From contig NZ_JARPQB010000052.1 in the NCBI RefSeq assembly GCF_029478665.1, forward strand, positions 1 to 49,924: a DNA stretch of 49,924 nt. The letters are read 5' to 3'. Position numbers and translations under genes: made by a program. The notes under the pieces were generated by a model. It saw only the letters and a list, made by a program, of their open reading frames with translations, ran no database searches and had not been told where the DNA came from. The stretch's first letter is position 1. Each line of letters opens with the position of its first letter. Shown here piece after piece: positions 42,161 through 49,906 of the stretch. The stretch is from Pseudomonas entomophila (GTDB lineage: Bacteria > Pseudomonadota > Gammaproteobacteria > Pseudomonadales > Pseudomonadaceae).

Positions 42161-42787
42161 CTACTGGAAGTTTGTCGCAATTAAGTCGCCTTTCTTCTCA
42201 ACCAAGAACGTCTCCAGATTAATCGGGTAATCATTGGTTTCTGCTGAAAATATTGCCGCTTGGGCTGTTTGCAATAGTGCCATGCCTGAAAAATTTACGG
42301 GAAAATCCCAAATCTCTCCCCTTAAACCATACTTTTTCCGAATTGATTTTTTATGAGACCAGTAGCGAGCCTCGATCAGTTCGAGGCGCTTTTTATACGC
42401 CTTAATTATTTCGCTCTCAACAAAATGCCGAGTATCTATCTTTAGCTCTTCGTAAGTTTTTAATTTTACATTGCTGCTTTCTGCCGCTTCGTAGGCCCCG
42501 CTTTGGAAGCCGACTTCCGAGATAATAAACGCTCTATCAGCGCCTACATCTTCAACTATGGTTCTCAGTGCTAAAACCTGAAGCTTGTTGACTCGACTTT
42601 TCCATTGCTTAGCCTCTACAATCCAGACCAAATCCTCGCCAAGATATTTCGTCCTCACCAAAACATCTACATCATGCGAAGTTCTGACTCCTTGCATGGT
42701 GACATTGGTTTCAGCGCTCGCCCCAATGGATCTAAAATAAGAACAGATGTCTTCTTGAAACTGATACCACGTAGGCTTTTCAGGCAC
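42161..42787 (-). CDS. Mrr-like restriction endonuclease-fold protein (possibly truncated)
   Basis: This 208-residue protein has the PD-(D/E)xK nuclease pattern: DVDVLV (Asp pair near residue 40), then VEAKQWKSRV (E-x-K near 58). These are typical of Mrr-like and related restriction-endonuclease-fold proteins that cut DNA. The start is GTG at 42787, with AAGGAG about 10 bp upstream. GC is near 43 %, unlike its neighbours, so it was probably acquired. The frame ends at an amber codon with an open continuation of 54 codons (41996-42160), so the protein may be shortened. No methylase or other defence gene is next to it. Confidence 0.75.
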   Translation of the reverse strand: MPEKPTWYQFQEDICSYFRSIGASAETNVTMQGVRTSHDVDVLVRTKYLGEDLVWIVEAKQWKSRVNKLQVLALRTIVEDVGADRAFIISEVGFQSGAYEAAESSNVKLKTYEELKIDTRHFVESEIIKAYKKRLELIEARYWSHKKSIRKKYGLRGEIWDFPVNFSGMALLQTAQAAIFSAETNDYPINLETFLVEKKGDLIATNFQ

Positions 42788-42791
42788 TTAT

Positions 42792-42977
42792 CTATCTCCT
42801 TCTGTAAGGTGTCAGCATTTCCTTAAGTCTAAGGCTTAGGTGTTCATACTGCCCACCCCAACCACACAAAAATGATGCGTTCTCCTGATGGTAACAGCTT
42901 CCATTCGGGTGCGAATAGGATGGATCAACGGCTTGGGCCTTGTAGAGACCAACACTGAACCGTAGATGAAGTGCACA
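42792..42977 (-). pseudogene. Possible gene remnant upstream of the nuclease
   Basis: This frame is open for 61 codons and ends in a TAG that overlaps the ribosome-binding site of the nuclease gene. Its translation looks like a protein (VDPSYSHPNGSCY, FLCGWGGQYEH) but there is no usable start codon before a late Met. The remaining bases 42978-43137 hold nothing I can name. It could be the 3' end of a lost partner gene. Confidence 0.25.
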
Positions 42978-43137
42978 TCATTATGGCTGCAAGTAGGACT
43001 TGGAGGCGTCTAAGAAGTCAGGGACGATTCAGCAAGCGAGGAGAACAGGCTGCAATTAATGCTATCGAAGCTAATCAAACGTTGCCCAACCGTCCGGATG
43101 AGGAGTTAAACCGTGGCTGATCCGATAGCAGGGAGCG

Positions 43138-43695
43138 TTAGAAGGCGCCGCTCGACCCCATCGCATCGCGCCCCGCCGTAACCCCAGGCAACCGTGCAAC
43201 AAAAGCCGCCACCTCCCGCACATTACCCAGGTGCACCACCGGCACCTGCGCCCCAATGGCCAACCGCAACGCCTCGATCCCCAACCGGCTGACCCGGTCG
43301 AAATGCCAGACAAACTTGAGAAATTCGAGAAAATCCTTGTTCGGCTTCTCGTTGCACCCCTGCGGCAAATCAGGCCGCGCAGGCTTGAGCAACGAACGCT
43401 GGATGACCCGCCTCAGGCAAGTCAACCGCGGCGTATCCAGCCAGATCACCAAGTCGGCGTGGGGCAGGCGCAAATCAAAGGTGCGCCGCGAATAATTGCC
43501 ATCGGTGACCCAACTGCCGCCCGCGAGCGCCTGCACCACCCGCTCGCGAAACACCTCGTCGTCCGCCTCCTCCCAGCCGGGCTCCCAGAACAACCGGTCC
43601 AGGTGAACCACCGGCAACCCCAACCGCGCGCCAATCGCCCTGGCCAGGGTCGACTTGCCGCTGCCCGCGTTGCCCAGAATCACGATCCGTTGCAT
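43138..43695 (-). CDS. P-loop kinase-like protein (adenylate-kinase/FlaR-like)
   Basis: This 185-residue protein begins MQRIVILGNAGSGKSTLARAIG (Walker A GNAGSGKST). HLDRLFWEPGW follows, then an inner WVTDGNYSRRTFDLRLPHADLVIWLDTP (Walker B region). This pattern is that of small adenylate-kinase-like proteins annotated as DNA topology modulation protein FlaR or AAA ATPase. The substrate is unknown. It is divergent from an isochorismatase-like gene with 112 bp between starts. Confidence 0.85.
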   Translation of the reverse strand: MQRIVILGNAGSGKSTLARAIGARLGLPVVHLDRLFWEPGWEEADDEVFRERVVQALAGGSWVTDGNYSRRTFDLRLPHADLVIWLDTPRLTCLRRVIQRSLLKPARPDLPQGCNEKPNKDFLEFLKFVWHFDRVSRLGIEALRLAIGAQVPVVHLGNVREVAAFVARLPGVTAGRDAMGSSGAF

Positions 43696-43807
43696 GAGCG
43701 CCCCTTCGCTGCGGCGTATCCACCACGTTCAAACCCAGGACGAACGCCCCCCACGAGGCGCTCGGCGCTATACTCGGCGCCCTTCGTACCTGGATCGGGA
43801 AAAATCA

Positions 43808-44281
43808 ATGCGGCAAGTACTGCTCATCGTAGACGTGCAATCCACCTTCAGCCCGTCCGAGCGACTGGTGGACGGCATCCGCCGGCTGTCGGCGACCATC
43901 CCCACCGTCGCCTCCATCGAATTGCACGACGAGCAGGCTACCCCGTTCCAGCGCCAGCTCGGCTGGCACCCGGCCACCGAGGACGTGGCCCTGGTCGAGG
44001 CCGACAAAGTGTTCATCAAGCACGGCTATGGGCAGACCGCCGAAACCCTCGCCTACATCAAGGGCCTGAACGTCGACCGCGTGCTGGTGTGCGGCCTGCA
44101 GACCGAAACCTGCGTACTGGCGGCGGGCTTCGCCCTGTTCGATGCGGGGCTCAACCCAACCCTGGTGACCGACCTGACCTCCGGCTCCTCGTTGGACCGC
44201 TCAGGCCAGTTGGGCATCGACCTGTGGAAGCACCACTTCGGCCAGGTGACCACCGCCGCCGAAGTGCTGGCCGAGCTTTGA
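43808..44281 (+). CDS. Isochorismatase-family cysteine hydrolase
   Basis: This 157-residue protein has the expected catalytic triad: Asp in LLIVDVQSTF, Lys in VFIKHGYGQT, and Cys in CGLQTETCVLAAG. It is shorter than nicotinamidases (about 180-210), close to YcaC-like and other small members. The reaction could be hydrolysis of an amide or an ester; I cannot assign a substrate. The ATG at 43808 is the start because MRQVLLIVDVQ is the conserved N-terminus; the upstream ribosome-binding site (GGGAAAAATCA) is weak. A GC hairpin follows the stop. Confidence 0.88.
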   Translation: MRQVLLIVDVQSTFSPSERLVDGIRRLSATIPTVASIELHDEQATPFQRQLGWHPATEDVALVEADKVFIKHGYGQTAETLAYIKGLNVDRVLVCGLQTETCVLAAGFALFDAGLNPTLVTDLTSGSSLDRSGQLGIDLWKHHFGQVTTAAEVLAEL

Positions 44282-44332
44282 GGTAGCGCAAACCGGGTTC
44301 GCCGGAAAACGGCGCCATGCTCGCTGAGTACG

Positions 44333-44356
44333 GGCGCCGCCCGCGAGGGCGGCGCC
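44333..44356. terminator. Strong hairpin between convergent genes
   Basis: GGCGCCGCCC-GCGA-GGGCGGCGCC is a perfect 10-bp stem with a GNRA-type loop, between the stops of the isochorismatase gene and the 76-residue gene. There is no T-run on either side, so it is a terminator-like hairpin serving both strands at best. Confidence 0.5.
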
Positions 44357-44365
44357 TGCACAGCG

Positions 44366-44596
44366 TCACACTTCCTGGAAGGTGGCGGCCGCGCCACCCA
44401 CCCCACCGCCCAAGGTGAGGCACTTGACGGAAATCTGCGGGCGATTGCCGTCTCTCAAGGTGTAGCGATCGTCGACGACGAGGGTCTGTCCAGGCGCGTT
44501 CACGCAGTTGGGTACCGCATAGTTCTGGTTACCCCCTGTGTAGGCATTACCGGTTGCAACTACTTTGTTCAGCGAGGCGCTATAAACATCAGTCAT
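44366..44596 (-). CDS. Unknown 76-aa protein of the three-gene cluster
   Basis: A 76-residue protein (MTDVYSASLNKVVATG...) rich in Gly, Asn and Thr, with two Cys (residues 31 and 59) and a Gly-rich end (GGGVGGAAATF). It has no signal peptide or membrane segment. The ATG at 44596 follows GGAAGGAAACC. I do not recognise it. Its promoter region (44597-44720) contains one of three copies of an 18-bp motif, at 44693-44710, so it is probably controlled together with the genes at 45580 and 46490. Confidence 0.75.
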   Translation of the reverse strand: MTDVYSASLNKVVATGNAYTGGNQNYAVPNCVNAPGQTLVVDDRYTLRDGNRPQISVKCLTLGGGVGGAAATFQEV

Positions 44597-44692
44597 GTTG
44601 GTTTCCTTCCCTATCTCATTGATGGATGCAGGTGACGGTGCTGGATGTACCGCTGCCCACGCCCTGACAGTAATTCGCCCACCGACCCTCGG

Positions 44693-44710
44693 TAAGTATC
44701 GATACCGTAA
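44693..44710. promoter_or_regulatory. 18-bp shared motif, copy 1
   Basis: TAAGTATCGATACCGTAA on the plus strand, between the 261-residue gene and the 76-residue gene, 97 bp before the start of the latter. Two near-identical copies stand at 46454 and 47476. The middle GTATCGATAC is a perfect palindrome in this copy. Confidence 0.65.
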
Positions 44711-44720
44711 CCCCGACCAC

Positions 44721-45506
44721 TCAGGATTGCGGGGGGTAATTCCCCGGCACGAAGGCGTTGATCGACACATCGAAATAGACGCTTGGCGGGCTCGATGCAC
44801 TCAAGGTCACCACCGTGTAACGGCCAATCTGCAAGGTCGCGTTGGCCGAAAGCTGCGCCGACTTGCTCGTCGTCTGGGGCGCCACCGGCCGCAGCGCGCT
44901 CATGGGCAGTACCGTGCCCGACGGGACATTGCTGGCCACGAACACCCAGACCGTCGGCGCGAGCACCTGGGTGTAACGTGTCTGGAAAGGGTTGAGGCTG
45001 TCGTAATTGACGGGCGAAGGGTTATCGGGCTTCTCGTCACCCTTCTGGTAGATGAAACTCGCCGCGCCCGTGACGATGGGCTGGGCATTCTGCGGCGCGT
45101 CGTAATACATGCCGACGTACCCCGCCAAGCCAGTGCCATCGCCGTTCACCTGCACGCCATCAAAGCTGTAGGTATTACCCGCCAGCGCCTCGGACCAGGG
45201 CCCCAGCGTCAAGGTGCCCGGGTACGCCACGGCGCCCTGGGACACATAGGCCACGAGGGTGGTGTCGAACAACAGCGTGGTCTGGTCGGCAATCGGTTGC
45301 AGGGTGTGGGCCACCACGACATTGGTGCCCTCGGAAACAGGGTCAGGCAGCACCACGACAATGTACTGGTTGTTGTCGACCAGGAACTGCCTGGCCTCAA
45401 GGTCGACATTCAGGTTCAACTGCAGCGTCCCGGCGCTGCAGGGCGCCGCCGCCAGCATGTCCAACAACCCAGCGAAGGTCAGGCACATCAATCCGGATCG
45501 ATTCAT
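44721..45506 (-). CDS. Unknown secreted-type protein (261 aa) of the three-gene cluster
   Basis: This 261-residue protein starts at MNRSGLMCLTFAGLL, a probable signal sequence with a possible cut after PCSAG. The mature part is rich in Thr, Val, Asn and Ser, with repeated beta-strand patterns (NNQYIVVVLPDP, TTLLFDTTLVAYVSQG, YTVVTLSASSPPSVYFDVSINAF). An extracytoplasmic beta-sandwich is a guess. GGGAG precedes the ATG at 45506; a longer start at 45560 lies inside a terminator. It is separated from the 242-residue gene by 73 bp with a terminator hairpin, so expression may be lower. Family not recognised. Confidence 0.75.
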   Translation of the reverse strand: MNRSGLMCLTFAGLLDMLAAAPCSAGTLQLNLNVDLEARQFLVDNNQYIVVVLPDPVSEGTNVVVAHTLQPIADQTTLLFDTTLVAYVSQGAVAYPGTLTLGPWSEALAGNTYSFDGVQVNGDGTGLAGYVGMYYDAPQNAQPIVTGAASFIYQKGDEKPDNPSPVNYDSLNPFQTRYTQVLAPTVWVFVASNVPSGTVLPMSALRPVAPQTTSKSAQLSANATLQIGRYTVVTLSASSPPSVYFDVSINAFVPGNYPPQS

Positions 45507-45520
45507 TGGCTTCTCCCAAG

Positions 45521-45557
45521 AAAAACACCCGTATCCACCAAGGGCGGATACGGGTGT
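45521..45557 (-). terminator. Rho-independent terminator between the 242-aa and 261-aa genes
   Basis: On the minus strand ACACCCGTATCC pairs exactly with GGATACGGGTGT across a 9-base loop, and the stem is followed by TTTTTC. It lies between two genes of the same strand, just before the ribosome-binding site of the second, and may let through only part of the transcription. Confidence 0.75.
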
Positions 45558-45579
45558 CATGGCATCAAGCGATGTGCTT

Positions 45580-46308
45580 TCAGCTGCCTGAGTTGACGAT
45601 GGTGCCGATCGTCGAGCCGGAGCTTACCGGCTGCACCGCCGGAGTACCGGGCAGGTTGGTGATGGCAAAGGTACTTGCCAGCACCTGCAGATCGTATTCG
45701 ATGGTGCTGGCATTGAAGGAGAAGGTGCAGCCAGGCGCCGACACGCTGGCCTGAACGTTACCCGACTGCAGGCTCTGTTGCGCCGCCACCATGAGGATGG
45801 TGTCCAGTGGCTTCATCATGATCGAACCTTGTGGGTTCAGGGTGAAGGCGCAGAATGGCAGGTACTGGCTACCGTTCGGTGTATTGACCAGCCCCGCAAG
45901 GCCGACGGTCAAGGGCGGCGTCCCGGCCGGCCGGTTGTTGAACAGGCCCAGGCTGTCGGCAGGCACCCCCGACACGCCGCCCGCCACGAAGCTGCCGTCG
46001 GGGTTGAAGGTCTGTGCATTGCCGAGCTCCAGCGCCGCGGAGATGGACTGCATCTGGATCGTGGTGTTGGCAGCGATGTTGCCTTGGGTGGTGACATAGA
46101 TCTTGTATTGCGGGGTGTAATCGATATCGACCAGCCCGAACATCGAGCCGAACGGCACGGAGAACCAGGTGGGCACACCGGCGGTGAGCTGGTTTGGCCC
46201 TACCGCGCCCTTGTAGGCCATCAGGCTGTAGCCCTGGGCCTGCAACGCACTAAGCACCGCCTTCTGGTCGGCCGAAGTAAAATCAAAATCCATGGAGAAC
46301 GTGGTCAT
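45580..46308 (-). CDS. Unknown 242-aa protein of the three-gene cluster
   Basis: This 242-residue protein begins MTTFSMDFDFTSADQKAVLSALQAQGYSLMAYKG. It has no signal peptide, few charged residues and many Gly, Asn, Thr and Ser, with stretches like SVPFGSMFGLVDIDYTPQYKIYVTTQGN and a C-terminal Ser/Gly/Val-rich tail. That looks like a beta-rich structural or self-assembling protein, but this is inference. AGGTG precedes the ATG at 46308; another ATG in frame lies 15 bp upstream. The promoter region (46309-46489) holds copy 2 of the 18-bp motif. Family not recognised. Confidence 0.75.
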   Translation of the reverse strand: MTTFSMDFDFTSADQKAVLSALQAQGYSLMAYKGAVGPNQLTAGVPTWFSVPFGSMFGLVDIDYTPQYKIYVTTQGNIAANTTIQMQSISAALELGNAQTFNPDGSFVAGGVSGVPADSLGLFNNRPAGTPPLTVGLAGLVNTPNGSQYLPFCAFTLNPQGSIMMKPLDTILMVAAQQSLQSGNVQASVSAPGCTFSFNASTIEYDLQVLASTFAITNLPGTPAVQPVSSGSTIGTIVNSGS

Positions 46309-46453
46309 GGTTTCACCTGTCATTCCTTAACGCCTTGATGTATGTCAGCCGTTTATGTTCCCGGCTAACGACCTGAGTCACCGAAGAGCAACTTTCTATC
46401 CTTGGCTTTCCTTGTGACTCAGGGAGGAGCGTAAACATCTGCTGGCCACTCGA

Positions 46454-46471
46454 TAAGTAGCGTTACCGTAA
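46454..46471. promoter_or_regulatory. 18-bp shared motif, copy 2
   Basis: TAAGTAGCGTTACCGTAA on the plus strand, 146 bp upstream of the start of the 242-residue gene and just after the regulator stop. It differs from copy 1 at two positions. Confidence 0.65.
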
Positions 46472-46489
46472 CTAACAACACGCCCTTAG

Positions 46490-47269
46490 TTACAACCTCA
46501 AGCACATCCGCTCCTGCTGCGACGCGCCGAGAAATGCCTGTAGCGCCTCGCAGATGGAGGACGCCAAGGCTTCCTGGTGAGTGATTTCCAGATAAGCCTC
46601 ACCGTTGAACTGCTCCGACCAGGTCACGCAACCGGTGGCCGTTTCGATCAAGCGAACGCTGGTACGGATGCGTTGCGCATCGACATGCACGCTGCCCTCC
46701 AGGCGATGCCCGCCGGCCAACGGTTGCGGCGCCATGCCAACAGGCTCGACGATGATGCGCCGGCCCAGGTTCTTGTACAGCAGGTGCGTCAGCTCCTCAT
46801 GCAGCCCCAAGGCGAAGCACTCCCACTCGGCGGCTTGCGTCACGCATTTGAAGGGGCAGATGGAAAAGGCACTGCCTTGCTCAAATCCACAGGTAACCGG
46901 GCGCAGGCGCCGGAACACAGGCATGTAGCAACCCAGCGGCACGACGATCTCGAGCGCGGCGGTGTTGTTCCCCACGGCGTAGTAGTGCTTGAGCTTGGCC
47001 CGCAACCGACCCACCTGGACACGGACCACCGGATCCTCTCCCGGGCTGTAGTACCGGGGGTCGCGGTCGAACACGCCGATACCGATGGCGTACTCGCTGG
47101 TATCGCGGGCGCATTCCTTGAGCGCCTGCTCCACCAGGTAATCCAGCAGGCGACTCATGCGTGGCGACTTTCTGAAAGTCGCGCTCGCCAACAGCGCGTC
47201 CTTCGCGGACCTGACTTCATCTACCGCCACAAGGTCCCGATCTTCTTGTTTGCCCTGCACTTCAGCCAT
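46490..47269 (-). CDS. Winged-helix/TolB-like regulator of the three-gene cluster
   Basis: A 259-residue protein from ATG 47269 (AAGGAA upstream); an open frame extends to 47362. Residues about 25-115 show a winged-helix-like region found in CadC-type regulators (RMSRLLDYLVEQALKECA, SEYAIGIGVFDRDPRYY, VVRVQVGRLRAKLKHYY, IVVPLGCYMPVF). The C-terminal half looks like the TolB N-terminal-like domain of such proteins (ALGLHEELTHLLYKNL, HRLEGSVHVDAQRIRTSVRLIETATGCVTWSEQF). No membrane segment is seen. It stands upstream of the 242-residue gene, and copies of the same 18-bp motif lie before its own start and before the target genes. It probably binds that motif; the signal is unknown. Confidence 0.8.
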   Translation of the reverse strand: MAEVQGKQEDRDLVAVDEVRSAKDALLASATFRKSPRMSRLLDYLVEQALKECARDTSEYAIGIGVFDRDPRYYSPGEDPVVRVQVGRLRAKLKHYYAVGNNTAALEIVVPLGCYMPVFRRLRPVTCGFEQGSAFSICPFKCVTQAAEWECFALGLHEELTHLLYKNLGRRIIVEPVGMAPQPLAGGHRLEGSVHVDAQRIRTSVRLIETATGCVTWSEQFNGEAYLEITHQEALASSICEALQAFLGASQQERMCLRL

Positions 47270-47475
47270 GGCATGAGTTTCCTTTGCGTCCTTACATGGA
47301 AAGTTGCCTGTATGCCGAGTGGCTTGGTGAGATACATCCCTGGGCAGCACTGCACTCGCCACACAGCATTATTTAGAAACATCGGTTCCGTTTTTATATT
47401 TGATAAGTTCCGATAGCCGCGAAAGCCGCACAACTTCCAGCGGTGCCTGACAGGCTAACGGTGCGCGCAGTAACC

Positions 47476-47493
47476 TATAAGTATCGTTACCGT
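47476..47493. promoter_or_regulatory. 18-bp shared motif, copy 3
   Basis: TAAGTATCGTTACCGTAG on the plus strand, 207 bp before the regulator start, in the gap between the regulator and the divergent PAS-GGDEF gene. It differs from copy 2 at two positions. The 47270-47689 gap otherwise holds no supported gene. Confidence 0.65.
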
Positions 47494-47689
47494 AGCGCGG
47501 AAGTTGCCTGGCCTTGCGCCCGCGGCGGGTGGCGCATTTTTATCCGGGCCGCTGTGGTGGCCCGGGCACCACCCTGTGTATGCTGTCCCCCGCGCGGCGA
47601 ACGGAATCCCGGGCTGGCCTGCAGGAGCGCTCAAGCCAACCCACGCGATCGGGCCATGATCGAGCACTTTGTGACGGACGCCCCGCCCT

Positions 47690-48553
47690 ATGCCCGTTGA
47701 CTTGCAAGCGCTCTACCCCAAGCTGATCCACCTGATGCTGGATACCGTGTTCGTGGTCGACCAGGACGACACCATCGTGTTCGTCAGCAATGCCTGCGAG
47801 GCGCTGCTCGGCTACCGCGCCGACGAACTGACCGGCACCCCGATCACCTGCTACATGCACCCCGACGACCTGGAGGCCACCCGCGCCTCGATCGTCAAGG
47901 TCATGAACGGCTCGCCCCACTTCGATTTTCGCAACCGCTATGTGCGCAAGGATGGCGGCATCGTGCATATCCTCTGGGCGGCGTTCTGGTCCGACGAGGT
48001 GGGCGCGCGCATCGGGGTCGCGCGCAACATCACCGCCCTCGCCCAGGCCGAGCACGAACTGCGCTTCCTCGCCCACCACGACCCGCTGACCCAACTGACC
48101 AACCGCTCGCTGTTCAATGACCGGCTGGCCTCGGCCCTGCGCGTGGCACATCGCCACCAGCGCAGATTGGCGCTGCTGTTCCTGGATATCAATGACTTCA
48201 AAGGCATAAATGATGGCCATGGGCACGCGGCGGGCGATCGCGTGCTGTGCATGATCGCCCGCCGCTTGCAGGCCTGTGTGCGCGAGGCGGACACGGTGGC
48301 GCGGATGGGTGGGGACGAGTTCATCGTGTTGTTGACGGATATCCCGTCGGATACCGCCGTGCACGAGAAAGTGGAGCAGATCGCCTCGGCCATGGCCGAG
48401 CCGCTGGATGCGGGGTTCGGTGAGGTCAGGATGCCGTCCTGCAGTATCGGCTTGGCCTTCTACCCCGAGGATGGCGAGGACGCTGACACCTTGCTCAGCC
48501 ATGCGGACAGCGACATGTACCGCAACAAGCGACACCGCGCCCGGGTGGGCTGA
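47690..48553 (+). CDS. PAS-GGDEF diguanylate cyclase
   Basis: This 287-residue cytoplasmic protein has an N-terminal PAS domain (about 10-120: DTVFVVDQDDTIVFVSNACEALLGYRADELTG, later VRKDGGIVHILWAAF) and a GGDEF domain (about 130-285: AHHDPLTQLTNRSLFNDRL, LFLDINDFKGINDGHGHAAGD). The active site GGDEF is intact, and the inhibitory I-site R-E-A-D lies five residues before it, so c-di-GMP production with product feedback is expected. The PAS ligand is unknown. The ribosome-binding site before the ATG is weak. It is divergent from the winged-helix regulator. Confidence 0.93.
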   Translation: MPVDLQALYPKLIHLMLDTVFVVDQDDTIVFVSNACEALLGYRADELTGTPITCYMHPDDLEATRASIVKVMNGSPHFDFRNRYVRKDGGIVHILWAAFWSDEVGARIGVARNITALAQAEHELRFLAHHDPLTQLTNRSLFNDRLASALRVAHRHQRRLALLFLDINDFKGINDGHGHAAGDRVLCMIARRLQACVREADTVARMGGDEFIVLLTDIPSDTAVHEKVEQIASAMAEPLDAGFGEVRMPSCSIGLAFYPEDGEDADTLLSHADSDMYRNKRHRARVG

Positions 48554-48563
48554 AGCGCCCGGA

Positions 48564-49205
48564 TCACCAGCGCAACAGACGCGGCCCCAACGCGGCGCCG
48601 AGCACCGTGGGCACCAGCATGCCCAACAGGTACCACAGGCCCCAGAACGGCACGCCCATCTCCGGACAATGCAGGCAGTACACCAATGTCGCGGTGGCGC
48701 CGGCGAGCAACCCGCCCGCGGCGCCGGCCTGGCGCAGGCGGGTCGGGGCAAGGCCACGCAGCGCCCAGAACACGGCGATGAACACGGGTGTCGAAAGCAA
48801 GGTGATGTTCAGCGCGCAGGTGCGCCAGGTGCGGCCAAAGATCAGGTCGGCCCGAGCCTCCAGCGGGGCGCCCTGCAAGCTGATGGCGGCGCCCAGCCAG
48901 ACCAGCAGCAGCGGCGCCCCCAGCAGCCCCCAGAGCGCGCCCCCGCTGACGCCCGGCCGGGCCAGGCGCTGGGTCAACCCCAGCCCCAGCAGCGCCAGGC
49001 TGGTGGGCAAGGCCACCTTGGCCCAGAACAATGGCGTGCGCGCCACCTCGGCCAGGTCGCTCCGTACGCCGTAGAGCGCCACGGTCAGCAACAGCGCGCC
49101 CAGCATGCCGGCGAGCAGCGCCAGCCCCAGGCGCCGCGCCAGTGCATGGCGGTCCACCGGCCCCTGCGCGGTGGCCAGCAGGCTGATCAGTTCATCGGTC
49201 TTCAT
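48564..49205 (-). CDS. nrsF: NrsF-like (DUF1109) anti-sigma factor
   Basis: This 213-residue membrane protein has about six hydrophobic segments and the start MKTDELISLLATAQGPVDRHAL typical of DUF1109/NrsF. These proteins hold the paired SigF-type sigma factor inactive in Caulobacter. Cys residues occur in helices (YCLHCPEMG), which in related systems are linked to sensing of oxidants or heavy metals. The start overlaps the sigma factor gene by 14 bp, so both are made together. Confidence 0.88.
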   Translation of the reverse strand: MKTDELISLLATAQGPVDRHALARRLGLALLAGMLGALLLTVALYGVRSDLAEVARTPLFWAKVALPTSLALLGLGLTQRLARPGVSGGALWGLLGAPLLLVWLGAAISLQGAPLEARADLIFGRTWRTCALNITLLSTPVFIAVFWALRGLAPTRLRQAGAAGGLLAGATATLVYCLHCPEMGVPFWGLWYLLGMLVPTVLGAALGPRLLRW

Positions 49206-49779
49206 CTTCGCCTTTACCTCGAATCAACCTGCCCAAAGCCTTGAGGCCCCGGTGTATGCCCACCTTCACCGCCGAACTGGAAAGCCCGGTGATGCGTGCG
49301 GTTTCCTCCACCGACAAGCCCTCCAGCTTGACATGCACGATGGGCAAGCGCTGGCGATCCGGCAGTTGCCCGAGCAGTTTGCCCAGGTCCCGGCTGGCCT
49401 GGGCGGGTTCTTCGTCACTGTGGGCGAACAGTTCGCTGTCGTCATCCAGCGCATCGTGCCGCGCCTCATGGCGGGCATGGCTGCGCAGGTGGTCGGCCAG
49501 CTTGTAGCGGGCGATCGCCTGCACCCAGGCGGTGAGCGGCTGTTGCGCCTGGTAGGTGTGGCGCGCATTGTGCACCGCCAGCAGCACCTCCTGCAGCAAG
49601 TCCTCGACCTCGGCCGGGTGCCGGGGCAGGCGGCGGCGCAGAAAACCACGCACATGGGCCGCCAGTGCCGTGAGGAACTGGCGATAGGCAACGGCGTCGC
49701 CAGCCAGCCCTTGCAGCAACAAGGCCTGCAACTGGGACTCGCGTGTTTTCAGCACGTCCTGTGAGTTAGTTCGTTGCAT
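49192..49779 (-). CDS. sigF: ECF sigma factor (SigF type)
   Basis: This 195-residue ECF sigma factor has region 2 at about 30-95 (FLRRRLPRHPAEVEDLLQEVLLAVHNAR, PLTAWVQAIARYKLADHLR) and region 4 at about 130-185 (LPIVHVKLEGLSVEETARITGLSSSAVKVGIHRGLKAL). The cognate anti-sigma factor is the NrsF-like protein just downstream, as in Caulobacter SigF-NrsF. Regulon and stimulus cannot be read here. The gap to the right edge holds the likely promoter, but I see no clear SigF box. Confidence 0.92.
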   Translation of the reverse strand: MQRTNSQDVLKTRESQLQALLLQGLAGDAVAYRQFLTALAAHVRGFLRRRLPRHPAEVEDLLQEVLLAVHNARHTYQAQQPLTAWVQAIARYKLADHLRSHARHEARHDALDDDSELFAHSDEEPAQASRDLGKLLGQLPDRQRLPIVHVKLEGLSVEETARITGLSSSAVKVGIHRGLKALGRLIRGKGEDEDR

Positions 49780-49906
49780 CGGCCGCCAGGGTTACACCGT
49801 CGGGTGGGATTCTTTTCATCCAAGCATTGCCTGCGTGCCGGGTGCAAGTGCCGGATGAACGGTGAACACCTCCAGGTGCCCGACTCGAGTCATGGGGTGG
49901 TGCGCA

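Noticed and set aside
42788..43137. Possible insertion-sequence remnant
   Set aside because: No terminal inverted repeats, target duplication or transposase motif could be seen.
43231..44286. A 351-codon plus-strand frame
   Set aside because: It runs antisense to the P-loop kinase gene and out of frame through the isochorismatase gene, both clearly real.
44333..44356. Hairpin as a classical rho-independent terminator
   Set aside because: The stem is excellent but no T-run follows on either strand, so it is listed only as a terminator-like hairpin with moderate confidence.
47540..48757. A 405-codon minus-strand frame across the PAS-GGDEF gene
   Set aside because: The plus strand encodes a complete PAS-GGDEF protein with an intact active site; the antisense translation has no recognisable domain.
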